Positions 26,901 through 39,733 of a stretch of DNA of 64,000 nucleotides are shown in pieces. Origin of the DNA: Acanthornis magna (lineage: Eukaryota; Chordata; Aves; Passeriformes; Acanthizidae); assembly GCA_036785705.1 (NCBI GenBank), contig JAWUZG010000135.1:1612001-1676000 (forward strand), written 5' to 3'. A program made the translations under genes and the position numbers. Positions within the stretch are counted from its first letter, which is position 1. Each line of letters starts with the position of its first letter. The notes below the pieces were generated by a model. It was not told the DNA's origin, ran no database searches, and saw only the letters and a program-made list of their open reading frames with translations.

Positions 26901-29900
26901 CCTGTCACACAAAATAGTACATTAGCAGAGCAGCTAATGTCCAAAACTTACTTATCACGTTCTTTTATTCCTAAATCACAGTCACACTCCCTCTGCTCTG
27001 TGTTAAACTGGATGACTGCAATTGCTGCCTCAGCACTTCTTCACTTCTCACTCAAATCCCAGAATATAAGGTATTGGACAAAAGACATGCCTGGTTTGGA
27101 AAAATTAGTCAGCTTCCCTCTCCACATCCATAACACGTAGATCATCTGCTCAAAACACAAGGGCTAAAATACCATAATTTCTAGGATATTTGTGGTACTT
27201 TAAAGACATCTGCGCTCTAGAAACTGAATTGAGACCTCTAAAATACTTCATACAAGTCCTCCAGCAGTTGTTAAATGGTAATGACTTTTACAGAGTGGGA
27301 AAGATTAGCTTTTGTCTTTTTAATACATTATCTAATTCTCAGCTGGAATAAAGCACTGAAAACAGCTAATTTCTGCAGAATTCCTTTCCTTTTCTCATGG
27401 TCAAAATCATCTGTACCTTTCAACACACTTCAAACACTAAATAAGAATTCATCTAAGAAATTACTGAAAGTTTTTTCAAAATAGCCTAATGATAATCCAA
27501 ATGTGTAATACTCATTATTATTAATGTAAAGTACATGTGTAAAGGAAAGGAGACTGTACACCTTGAGACCAAGTATTGCACTGCTCCATGAAACTGAAAA
27601 GTTACTGCCATTCATACCAAGCAACTGAAGTACAAACATTTCTTTTACACCGTACCAAAACTATATCAAAGTGTGCTCCAGAGATGAGGGTTTTCTTGGT
27701 GGTACTACACCTGTTCATTTCATGAGGTTTTAATAGTTGGGATGATAGAAACTGAGCTCTAAAAGGACCTCTTAGACATAACGGAGTTATTCCCTTAAGC
27801 TTCATGACCGAAATATATTCACAGACAATTTAAAGAAAAGATTACTCAAAAATATAAATGTGTATTTCTATTAATTTTTTTAAAATACACTTTCATTTCT
27901 CATACCTCAGAGGCTCCTTCTTACCTGTCTTCTGGGGAGGAAAAAGAAAGAATTTACAACATGCAAAAGGACTGTAAGCCATCTTCATTAACATTGTTTG
28001 TGATTAGTACAACACTTAAACCCCACCTGATTAACTGATTAACTGGAGAAAAACAAACAGATACTATGCTATGCAAGAGAAACTAGAAGAACTCTGGTAA
28101 GGGTTGAACAGTGAGGTCAAGATTGTTATGAACAGAAATACATTGCAAGTCCTGTTTCATAAATATTTGTGTATTTATGTTTATAAAACATCTTCACTGT
28201 TAGTTCTGATGAAAGCACTACAATGACTCGATGGGCAGGTTAATAATCAGTGTTCTTTCACCCTTATGTGGGCCTATATAAAACTACATTTTCTTTTGTC
28301 AAAGCTGCAGCTGTACTGAAAGCTCGTTCCTCCTTGAACATTCATTTAATTTCTGAACATATAGATGGTATTATTGTGTAAACTTATTTAAGAGGTCAAC
28401 TCCATTCCTCTGGAGCTGTATAAGCTTTAAAAATACCTATCACAACACAAAATTTCCACTTCAAAACTTCTGAATTCCCAGGCAAAGCCATTTTTTTAAG
28501 CATTTACCTTTTCAAAAAATAAGAAAATAAACAAACAAACAAAACTGCTAGCATTATAATAAATATCACCAAGCTCAAATTATAATTCTGGGCATGTGTT
28601 TTCTCTGCCTACTGGATTTCAGTCCTGAGAAGTCCCATTTCTCCCTGAGAAGTTCTTTCACCATGCAGCAGCTCAGACCTGTTTGTGGGGCTGTCCCCAG
28701 CCCCAGAGCTCTCACCTTATAGCTTGTCTGCATGGTACTGAAAACACCGATCACCTCGGGAACCCTCAGCTGTATTAGACATAATTACTCAAATGATGAC
28801 AAATTGGGAAGGAAGTTTACCATGCACTGATTAATTAAAGAAACAAAACCAGAATACCTGTGGCTAAAACTCTTTGGGGACTTCTGCCTCCAGCTCTCCC
28901 CCAGCACTCAGTCCTCCCCTTACCCTCCCAGGCTGTGGAAATAGGCACTTTTCAGAATAACTAAGGTTGCCCTGCCTATGTCACTCCTGGGACACCCCAG
29001 CTTTCCTACAAGCAGCCACAGCTGCACACATGAAAGGGTACAGACCATAAACCCAAATCATCAAACCCAGATTAGTTTCTTCTGAAGAGATCATTATTTC
29101 TTTTAAGCTGAGGAAAACGTCCCGTCTCCAAATTCTCTTTCCCCTGCCAAAAAGAAGGCAGATCCCCCCTCCTATATCCAGGGGTTAAAAACAAAAAGCC
29201 TGCTCACAACCTGTGAAACTAACAAAAGACAAACTGAACACTATCTCAGATATCACCTTGTACTCAGTACCGACGGCAGTAATTGAACCTCATATTCTCT
29301 AAATTACGGTTTAATTTTTTGTAGTATAAAAATTGGATGGGATGATGAACCCTTTTCCTCTTTTATATCTTTGCCTCATTCACATGCCCATGCCAAAAGC
29401 CATCACAACATGCAGCAAAAGAGTGTTATTTTCACCACTCCCAATGGCAAAGATCCTCTGGAGCAAGTGTTCTTTGCATACATTTGGCCTTCTGAGTCTG
29501 AGGTCTTCTGGAAGGAAATCACTACACTTTAACACCCTGAACATGAATTTTCAATAGACATCCAAACAGATTGCTCTCTCACTCTTTGTCTGGAATAAAA
29601 TATACTTAATTTTGGATTGTAAAAGTAAATAACATAAGTAAGTACATTCTGGGAGTTAAGTATAAATGACAAAAACATATGTTACACCAGTGTTTATACA
29701 GAAGCATAGATCACATTTCTTTATACACTCTGGTTATTGTCTTTCTAAGCACTGATACAATCCCTTGAATATGAATGATGTTTCCTGTAAAATAAATACC
29801 ACAAAATCATCCTACATGGCTGGCTGGAGTGTATTACTCTGAGGGCAAATATATCTTTTGAACTCTACACAGACCACTGAGTATGGGGCTGAGAAGACCA

Positions 29901-32900
29901 GGGGTCTGCTTTCAGCCCTGATGCTGCCTAATGAGCAGCTACAGCAGCTTTTGATAGGGAAGTCTAACATTTCTGTGTCCCATTTCCACACATGCAGAAT
30001 GGGAATAATGACTTTTTTTTTTTTAACAAATAATCTTGTGAGCAACAGGTGAAAACACAGTAATACAAGCTTATTTTATCCATTGTGTCAAGCTTTCTCC
30101 GTGCAATCTCATTTGTATTATTCATGCATGAAGGATGCAAGAGAAAGATCCTTCAGCATCACAATGCTAAAATTGTTCTCCTTCGCTATTCCCTGCTGCT
30201 GCTGTAACATATTTTGCGGCCAGACTCCAGTACGGCTGGTGTTAAACAAACAGGAATGGTACCTACATCTGCTCAGAAAAGGGTTGCTTAGCAACTGCAA
30301 TCAAAGGGTGTTTTATCCTCACCAATCTACTGTAAATTAATAGAATTCTCTCTACCATATTCTAACACTTTTAGTGGCTATATAAATGGTTGTTTATTAT
30401 TATTATTATTTTTATTTTGTAGCTAATGTGTTTCATTTCATGATCTGATTCAGGCAAAAAACAGAGCAGCTAGAAAAGGTCATATTATGAAGCACAAAAA
30501 GGTTCAGAGACTTGTTTGCTGTAGAAATATTCTTTGACAGCTCATTGCGTTTATTTACTATACCCTTTTCTTATGTCATTTCAGAATCTATTTCAGCTGC
30601 CCCACGGGAGCATGAAGCCATTAGCCTGAATTATCATTCTGAATGCAGATTTCACAAGGTAACACCAAATCATGAAGGTTTTGATTCCTGTAGCTACTGA
30701 GATGCTTTCCCTTTGGAGAGGTTACAAGTCTGCCATTTGTTTGCATATTAACAGCATTGATTTTCAGTATACCTGACACTGGAGTGTTCATTTATCATAT
30801 ATGTAATAGCTGAATACCAGAAGGTGTGCTGCAGAGTGCATGTCAACACATAGAAAAGAAATTAGTATATCTGAGACATTAAACAGGCTATGCAAGCGAG
30901 GAAACAATCAAACATGGAGCAAAGAAAGCTGGTAGAGCCTATTCATCAGGTTTTAGCAAGTTTCATTTCCAGCCATGCTGAAATGGGAGCAGAATTTTGA
31001 TTTAAAAGGCTTTTACTGAGGACACTGAAGCAAAAAAGCTGGGACTTATTGGTGAACATTAAAGGTCGCATACTCTCCTCATCACATAATAGCTTTTAGT
31101 AGCAGGAGGATCAAAAAGGCTGGTAGAACCCAGATGAGCCCATATACCTCCTTTCTTCCACTATGTCCAGACATACTTTCACCAGGTGTGCATCTGAGCC
31201 TGCAAATGTCCTGGTCTACAGCCAGCCCTCAAACTGTCCTCTATTCCAGCTGCCCTTTGCTCTCCACATTCCACACCACACCCATGGTCCATGTGTATTT
31301 AAATAGTATGCAATTATTTAAATTCCTCCATCTGTCTCCCCACAACCTTACACATATTAATTCTTGGAGGGAAAATGGCTTTGCTATTTGCTAGATGCCA
31401 GCATTCACCTGGACAGCAGCCAGCGGAGCAGGTTGTTAAACAAACATCCTGATGGAACAAAACCAAGTGTGAAGCAGCAACAGAGAAGAATACACTTGTA
31501 CTCAAACAGAAACCTCCTAGAAGAACTCAGGCAAAGCCAGGAAACAACAAAACAAGCAAGCTTTCATTTGTTTTGTCCATAACTGTAATAAAGGTGAGGA
31601 AGTTGAAAGTGCTTTGCTTAGAGGAGCCCTCCACACTTCTCCTCCCTCATATCAGTGCTCTGTACTCCATGCAATCCAACATCAAAAGCAACTCTGGCCA
31701 AAACAGCTCCTTAATTTTTCTGCTGTGCTTGTCTCTGATTAAAGCGTGAACTTTAATGTAAACAGCACTTTATCTGAGGGCAGGAATTCACACAAAACCA
31801 CCAAAACAGTAAGATGCAAGGTGGACTCTTGCAGAAACTACTGCAGGCTCAAGCCGTGGATGCAGCAACTACAATTTAGCACCATCTGTGCTTATATCAG
31901 TTTTCATACTCTTAAAATATGCACTATATTTGTGCAGTTCCCTCAGCAAGAGAACTGAGGTATATCCTGTGAGAGCAGCAGCTAAAGATCCAGAAGTTTG
32001 ATGCAAGATTGCTTAATAATTCCACAACTCTCTTGAAAATGTACTTTAAAATAATACATAAACTCTTTAGAGATGGGGGCTGGTTTGTTTGTTTAAAGAG
32101 GCATGTTCAATTTTTGTATTTTCAATCCAGGAAATGTATAGGTGGTAAATGCTGACAAAACTCAGCTTAAAAATATATTTCTCCACAGTCGACTTATCCA
32201 GCCTGGAGAGTCCTAAACTGAGGATTCTCTAGAATGTAAACTGTTCCATAATTTCAATCCTTCTTCTAGATACTTCATTCAGCTCTACCACACCTCTGTG
32301 AATGGAGAGGGAAGAAGGGTCCAAATGTGAGAGAACCACCAACCCACGATCTGGTACTGATGTTCCCTGCTCTGTTTTCCAATTTCTTTTCCAATAATTT
32401 CTACTCTTCCTTTTGAGGTTCTGATGTGTTCCCCTCTCTTGTGCGCCATTTAAGATTTCTCTACACAGAATTGGATCCAGCATTAATCCCCACAGTATGC
32501 AAGCTCTTTCCGTTATCATGTATGAGTATGCTGTGCTGCGTGCACCCATACTGGACTTCACCGCTGCCCTCTCTCCTTCAGCTGAGCTAACAAATATACC
32601 TTTCCTGTTTTATCTTTCAACCAATGCTTAATTCTCTTACTTCACAGGAATTTAATATCTTTGAGAGCCTTTAATGAGAGACTTCCCTTGCATACACTTG
32701 CAGAGACCATCAGGGAATTACACTGATTTCTGAAGCATGACTTCTCTTTACAAATGCTGTGTTGGCTCTTCTCCATATGGCCTTTAAATTCACATTAATT
32801 AAGAGCCACATGCCCGTAATTTTCAATTTTTACCACAATTCCTATTCAGTTCCTCTGAAATACTCTTTTGTGATTTACCTTGGAGCTTCTTTTTTTCTTT

Positions 32901-35900
32901 TTTTAACTAACATGTCATTAGCCTCTTGAAGTCACAAGGTAACAAAGAGGCTTTCAACAGCAAGTTGCACACTAAATGCTTTAGCTACTTCTTCACATTC
33001 ATAGTAACAATGCCCTGTTAATTTTTCCTATTGGATCCACACCCTTGCGTATCAGCTGTTCAAATCAAAACTGATATTTCCTGTAAAGGAGACCGAGTTG
33101 GAACTAATGCCTTCTAGAATGCTGTTAAAAATTATAAAGAAAATTTTGCACCGAACAGCCCCACAACACCTAAATTTACCTTATTTATGTAGTTCTTTTA
33201 CAAAGACATATACATAAACATGAGTTTCAGAAAAGCTCAGAGTCTTTTACTGAGATAAAAACTAGTAACAAATTAATTATGGCAAAGACACAAGGCAGTA
33301 CAAATATCTTGAAAAGGTGCTTTTTGTTCTTTGATCTCATATGAAAGAAACACTTTCACGCCAAACAAAACAGAATTCTATGAGTACTTTTTCCCCCCAA
33401 AAAATAGCGCATATTTGCTTGTCTCTGTAGCCAACTCCACGAGACTCCATCTCCTTCCCTGAGGCAGGACTGTGACGTGGAGTGAGTCCCTCTGGGGCCC
33501 AAGGGAGGAATGTCCAGGCACTGAGGTTTCACTCTGTGAGCAGGCAGGGAAGGACAGACAGATGTTGGATTTTATCACACTGAAAGAGTCAGCCATTGCA
33601 GCTGGGATGCTCAGAGAAACCAAAATGTGAGACTGGGATGGGCCAAGGGCAAACTGCTACACACGTGCACAGCAAAAGAGAACGGGACAAAGTTGTACCT
33701 CGGAGTGCCTTGGTGGCAACACAGCTGCTGAAGGCTTTTACCGGTCTGGTAAGACCTCGCAGCTGTACTGGCTCAGAGATGCACTCAGAAATTAAATCTA
33801 GCCTTACCTTTGCAAAAAATACATTCAGAGACCTAAGTCTGTTTAATGAGTACTGATTTGTTCATTAAGCTGACAGGTGAATTTCCTCTTCAATCGACAT
33901 TATATTGCATGTTACTTCTGTTGGTTTCTGGGGAAAAAAAGCAGCAGCAGCCGCCCTTATTTAAAAACAAACAAAAAAGCCCCTCATGATGAGATTGACA
34001 TGAAAGAAACTTCTTTCTCATCAGTAATTGCTTCCCCCTGGGCTTGACAAGGTTTACAAATTAAAGCTTTTCCTTCATAGATGGCTTGACCTATCATGAA
34101 TTATAGCTGCTGCTACTGGTCCACTCCTCCCTGCACACAAGGCTTGCTATCTCAATTTTGCACTGTAATTAAATATTTTCTGATGGCACGTTATTTATTA
34201 TTCCTCACCTTCAGCTCTCCTGGTGTTTATACATCTCCACATATGAGTAGGCAATTCAAAAACTGTTATTAACAATATTAATAACCTGAGAGCTTGTTTG
34301 ATGTGAGTGAGACACAGGGGTGGAACTGCTTGACTGCAAGGAACAAGGGGTGGGGGTTTTTTTTGTTGTCTTTGTTCGTTTTTTTAATTGTTGCAGTATC
34401 TAGTACCATCTAGTCTTTGTCCACAATCAAAGATCTTAAGCAGTTCAGGAGGAAATATGAAAAAAGTACTGATGCGGGAAATTTATAACTAAGCTCATTT
34501 GACCATTACAAAACTACCCAAGAGTGAAGCAAAGAAAAAAGAGAAGAATAGGCATATTTTTGTTATCTTACTTATTAATTTTTTGCTCTTAAAAAAAAAA
34601 ACAACACATCTTTCCTCCCAAAACCAACTTGGAAGATAAGTAGGACCTGTTGCACTAGAAGGCAAACCAAGATCAAGCAAAAGAGGCATGTCATATTTCA
34701 GACATTCACACCTAACTGTCAATATAATTCTTCCAAAACTTTAAGGTTGGTTTTTTTCCTTATTTGTCTTCTCTATATTCTCATCTGTACTGCTACTACC
34801 ACAAGCAATACTCAGTGCAGCCCTTGAAAAATCACTGTGACTTGGTACCAACTGAGAATTCGGCCCAGGAGATAAAGGTGTTCACCCACAGACTCAACTC
34901 AGTGCACTTCAGAGCTGCTAATTACAAACCTTTCCATTGCAATCCTAGTGCGCCACACTTAATACATCTGACAAACCTTATGGCAATCAGCTTCCCATTT
35001 TGCATCTTGCTCCGTATTTCCCACAATCTCCTGCAGGAGATGGGCCACAGTCAACAGCCCCATCTCCCTCCTCTCCTCCCCAAGGAGCACTGGGGCAAGA
35101 GGCACAGTCTGCACCTTTGTGAGCTCAGAAGCCAAGGATCAGGCAGCCCCTCTCACACTTCTCAGGTAGGAAGGGCACCAGAGCTCAGAGTCCTGGGGAG
35201 CGCTTGGGGGGGAGGGACAAACATGGAAGGAAGGGGTGAGAGGCAGAGCCCAATAGGCATGGGAACAGGAAAAGCAGGCAGAACTGAGAGAGGATCCATT
35301 TTGTTTAGTGTTTTGCTGAAAATATAATTGATGAATAAAAGCATCCGCTGAAAGGAATTAGCGTACAGCTGGGATGGTTTTTTATGGAGAAGATGATTAC
35401 AGTGACCTCCCAGGTGAGCATGGTGCTCACAGCCCTGGGGCAGCAGGGGCAGATCCAGAGAACACCCAAAATTATTTGCTGACGTAACAAACCAAGTTTA
35501 AAAAGACGTAAATATCTAGATCAACAATACTCTTTAGAGGCTCCACATGCAAAGCACCTGTAACCATCAATAAGTATTTTCTTTTATAATTAACAATACT
35601 ATTTGGTTTTATGTGTACAGTATACTAATGAAAAATAAATTACATGCTGCATAACTAGAGCACACTAACATAGTCACATTTGACTGCTAAAGCTTTTGTT
35701 TTCCAAGAAGTCAGTGCTTTTCCCCATTTTGCTAACTCACAAGAAAAAGGAATTGCTATGGCAATGGTAACTTACTTGAGGTTGAAAGGCATCCAAAAGC
35801 CAGGATCTGCAAAACTCTTATTTCTCACTTACTGCCAATTTAATCCTAATCTATTTGTTTTTAAAGACTTGATTCAGGCCCTGTGATACATGCTGTACTA

Positions 35901-37149
35901 GAAATATATTGAAAATTATGATTTTGCAAAGGGCATTTTATAGACATCCCATATCACAGCAAATTTCATCAACTTCTTTTAAAATACATAGATGAAAATA
36001 TGCATTTTGTGTCCAACATTTAAATCAATGTTGTTTGTGTAATGCAATGTATTTGAAACACTAATTAGGTTGCCTGACAAGACTTTTCAGCAATTTAAGG
36101 TACTGAAAATATTTTCATTTATTCTCTACCCTTACTACTCTCAGACATAAAGCTGAGTATATTTATGTCTATTTTTCCCCCTCAACAGAAGAAATAAATT
36201 CACAACATCATGAAAATGGGATTTTACAATGAGTTAGCATTTATCACACCAAACCACTAAGACGTCTTGCTCAGCTGGAGCTGTGCACATTCCCAGATGG
36301 TGTATTGGATTATAATTTCACAAAATGAGTTTACTCTCCCAACAATTTCTCCTGCAATTTCCTCGGAAAAGTCATCTAAATACTTCCACAGTCTCTATTT
36401 CCACTCCCTGTGGAGTCTCCCATATCTTTTCTGTATGGCATTATTTTATTTTGCTGTCATGGATTATTGTATGTAAGAATTATGCTACTGAGATTCTCCT
36501 ATGGCATTCTTACTTTTTATTCTTTCATTATAATATTTATAGCAAGATCTTTACAAGCTGGCTTTTAATTTTTTTCATCCTGTACCTTTCACACAGTTCA
36601 TTTTCCCTGCACCTGATTTCTTTAATAACTAAACTATGACTTGCCACATCCATGAACAACAATGAAAAGTAAAAATTATCTATGTTGACACCTAGGTAAT
36701 AGGAGAGCTGCACAAACCCTAGAAAGACAACTGCATTTCCGCTGTATGGTGAGACCAACTTGGTGGCCTACAGCACGGGGTCAGGAGGTGACCCTGGACT
36801 CGTAGGATATTGGCACTGAGTGCCAGCCCTGGGAGCAGCCTCTCCTGCTGCAGAGATGGGAAATGGTGGCAGATCTTCGCTGGCCGGGGGCTGAAGAGGA
36901 GGCAACAACAAGGAGAGGCCAGGGATGGTTCATGTTTGCCCACAGTCACACGAGAACCCTGGCACCAGCTGGGTTAGTGACACATGAGCGATGGAGGCAC
37001 CACGGTAACCTTCCTGAAACAGAAATTGCTCCTTAGAGGCATCACCTGCAAAAGTCTCTGCCCGAAGGTCATGAGGCAGAGAGAAATATGCTGATGTGGA
37101 CTATTTTAGAGATGAACCAGAATATTTTCCTCACCTAATCTGGGCTCAC

Positions 37150-37176
37150 CCAACCTTAATTTTATGATTCTAAATT
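37150..37176 (+). mobile_element. possible CR1 3' tail remnant
   Basis: CCCAACCTTAATTTTATGATTCTA resembles the end of a CR1 element on the plus strand. The upstream 180 bp is not clearly CR1, so this is a weak call. Confidence 0.3.
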
Positions 37177-38630
37177 AAGTATGTCAAGAAAAGAAACAGG
37201 TGTACAGCTAAATTACAGGTTACATTGCTCAGAGCACAACCCAAGGTTACAAAAGGGTTTTATTTGGACTTAGGGCTTGTCAGTGGCATTATATAATCCA
37301 ACAACCAAGGATTTACATTATTTTACCTTTGTTCTCAAATGAAGATTTCTTACTGATTTATTGATTTTGTTTGTACAAGTGGAAGGAAGCTCATGGGTAA
37401 TCCTTGGTGGTGGGACATTGCAGCTCTAATTAGGTCATCATCTCCTTTCAAATTGGAATGTGGCTTGCTTTGCTAAAATATTTGCATATTCTGAAAATTC
37501 AAAAATTCATTGTTTACTGCACACATACACTCAATATACCTCAAATAACAGTGACCCAAGCTCACACAATTAACACAGCAGTTACAGTATTGCAGGGACA
37601 CCTTTGCTATTGCAGACCTCCAAAAGTAGCCCATTTTTTGTAGTTTGCATAGATGCTGAGACAAAACACAACTTCTGATAAGAATCACTCTTGTTTCCAA
37701 GAGATAAGTAATGAAACAAACACAGCCATGTACTCCCAAAATAATTTTGCTAAGTGAATGCAAGCAAATTGGATACCAAGGTAAGCCTTTTATTTGGTTA
37801 TAATCCCTGTGTGGATGCCTATTCTAGCTACAAAGGGCATGTGCAAGTTGCTCAGTCAAACATCATTTCTGGTTAATGACAGAACAACTCATACAGAAAA
37901 CATAAAAGTTTGCTTGGCCTTTACACTCCACCTTGTGCAACATCTCAAATAGTTAACATGCACAATGTATTAAAGAAAAAAAATTTAAGAATCTACAGTC
38001 TTAACAAACATGAACCAGTAACTAATCATTACTGTTCCACTGTAATCTCTGCTGTCCACAACATACATTTCTGGACATAGAAATGAGAAAATTAGGTGGC
38101 AATATTTAAATTAATACACCATATACATATTCACTACATGCTGCTCTTACAAAATCTTGCACACAGCAAAACTATTGAAGCTGCCATTGGAACTGACAAA
38201 CTGATCAAAGCACCTGGAAAGCAACAATGTTCTGAAGTAGAGCTGTGCTTTCTCCTTCTGCCTTACTGGAGCTCTGGTGACTAATCTGTAAAACTATTCA
38301 TGCATTTCTCCATCATTTACTCTTTCCAACACATTGCTCTCTTTACTTAATGCAACAGGTTAACATTCACAAAAAGTCTAATGATGAAAATAATTAAAAG
38401 CTGTTTAAAATTCACAAATTTGGTGTTCGGCAAAAATATGTAAATCAATGAATCAGTAAATGGATAAATTTACTTTTTAGTTATAAATGGAGTTCCTTGG
38501 GATTTTTTGTTTTCCTCATGCATCTCGTGTTCTAGACGACAGATTTTACTAGCAATGGTTCAATCCATGAAGGCTGCATATTGGAACTAGCAGGTACGTG
38601 TACATTTATAGCCCTATACATATTAGACAC

Positions 38631-38662
38631 ATATATGTATACACACACACATATGCACACAT
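38631..38662 (+). repeat. short CA/TA-rich microsatellite
   Basis: ATATATGTATACACACACAC followed by ATATGCACACA; an imperfect dinucleotide stretch. Confidence 0.7.
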
Positions 38663-39199
38663 TTCTATAGACACAAATAACCTTTCAGAGACCCAAATGC
38701 ACTCGAACATTTAAGCAAAGCACAAGAAGAAACAGAATATATAGGAATCGGCAGATCTGAAGATCAGCCACTGGCCTGGAAAGGAAATGCTTTCTCTCTG
38801 GCAGTTTGTGAACATATGCTCTTAGACGTGAGTCATATGTGGGACTATATCACACACACATATAAAATAACACATCATTTACAAATTACAGACTTTTCAC
38901 ATCTAAGCATTTCTGGAACATGACTGAATCCAAACCATTAGTACTCCAGGAAAGCTCATTACAGAGACAATTTAACAGACTAGAAGATGCCTTTCCCAAG
39001 ATACTTTCCCAACTTATCTTGGGTTATTTGCTAAATGGACAGAACAATATTGCTCACATCTCATATGAATTTCTTGCCAAGGCCAAGAAGTGAGAAGGAC
39101 AAACAGTAAGGCTGTGGTTATATAGTCATCTCAGACAGCTAAAGACATGCCGTTGCCCCAGCAGTTGAAGCCGCACCTTTCACTTTAGAGATGCAAAGC

Positions 39200-39733
39200 T
39201 GTGCTGGTTTTGGATGGCACAGAATTTTTTTTTTCATAGTAGCTGGTATGGGGCTGTTTTGGATTTATGCTGAAGACAGTATTGATAATACAGGGATGTT
39301 TTAGCTTTTGCTGCACAGTGTTTACACAGAGCCGAGGCCTTTTCTGCTTGTCACCCCATCCCAGCAGTAAGTGGGCTGGGGGTGCACGAGAAGTGGAGAG
39401 GTGACAGAGCTGACCCAAGGGATATTCCATACCATACAGCTCATGCTCGCTATATAAAGGTGGGGAAAGGAGGAGGAGGGCAGGACATTTGGAGCGATGC
39501 ATTTGTCTTCCTGAGTCACTGAACACCTGCCTGCCCACAGGAAGCAATGAATGTATTCCTTGTTTTGCTTTGCTTTTTGCAGCATTTCTGCTTTTCCTAT
39601 TACACTATTTTTTTCTCAACCCATGAGTTTTCTCATTTTTTCTCTTCTGATCCTCTCCCTCATCCTGCTGATGGGGAGGGACTGAGTGCCTGCCTGGGGC
39701 TTGGCTGCTGGCTGGGGCTAAACCATGAAAACA
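39200..39733 (+). mobile_element. solo ERVL-like LTR, avian
   Basis: The element starts TGTGCTGGTTTTGG and carries the familiar blocks of a widespread avian ERVL LTR in order: CATAGTAGCTGGTATGGGGC, GATATTCCATACCATA, a TATATAAAGG box at 39,451-39,460, CTGAACACCTGCCTGCCC, TTCCTTGTTTTGCTTTGC, CTCAACCCATGAGTTTTCTC and the terminal GGCTGGGGCTAAACCATG. Length (about 530 bp) is near full for this family. No internal retroviral sequence lies on either side, so it is a solo LTR. A target duplication is not obvious, in keeping with an older insertion. The two minus-strand and two plus-strand open frames over it are not genes. Confidence 0.88.
39451..39460 (+). promoter_or_regulatory. TATA box of the ERVL-like LTR
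   Basis: TATATAAAGG sits about 250 bp into the LTR, downstream of the GGGATATTCCATACCATA block, at the place where this LTR family carries its core promoter. Confidence 0.65.

Larger units (their letters stand above)
20451..39199. other. gene-poor intergenic sequence
   Basis: About 19 kb with no recognised gene. It holds a 24-bp palindrome at 20,896-20,919, the small microsatellite at 38,631-38,662, a weak CR1 tail remnant at 37,150-37,176, and segments that look like possible conserved non-coding DNA (24,290-24,400; 30,520-30,830; 33,940-34,320). Open frames up to 187 codons (34,764-35,327) show no protein character. Confidence 0.6.

Noticed and set aside
34764..35327. 187-codon open frame, the longest in the window
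   Set aside because: No recognisable domain, Ser/His/Leu-rich chance composition, no splice or promoter context, and repeat-like GC-rich second half.
2930..37490. Scattered POU octamers (for example near 2,932, 18,597, 24,311, 37,481) as FBXO15 enhancers
   Set aside because: A few octamers are expected by chance in 64 kb of AT-rich DNA, and nothing links them to FBXO15.
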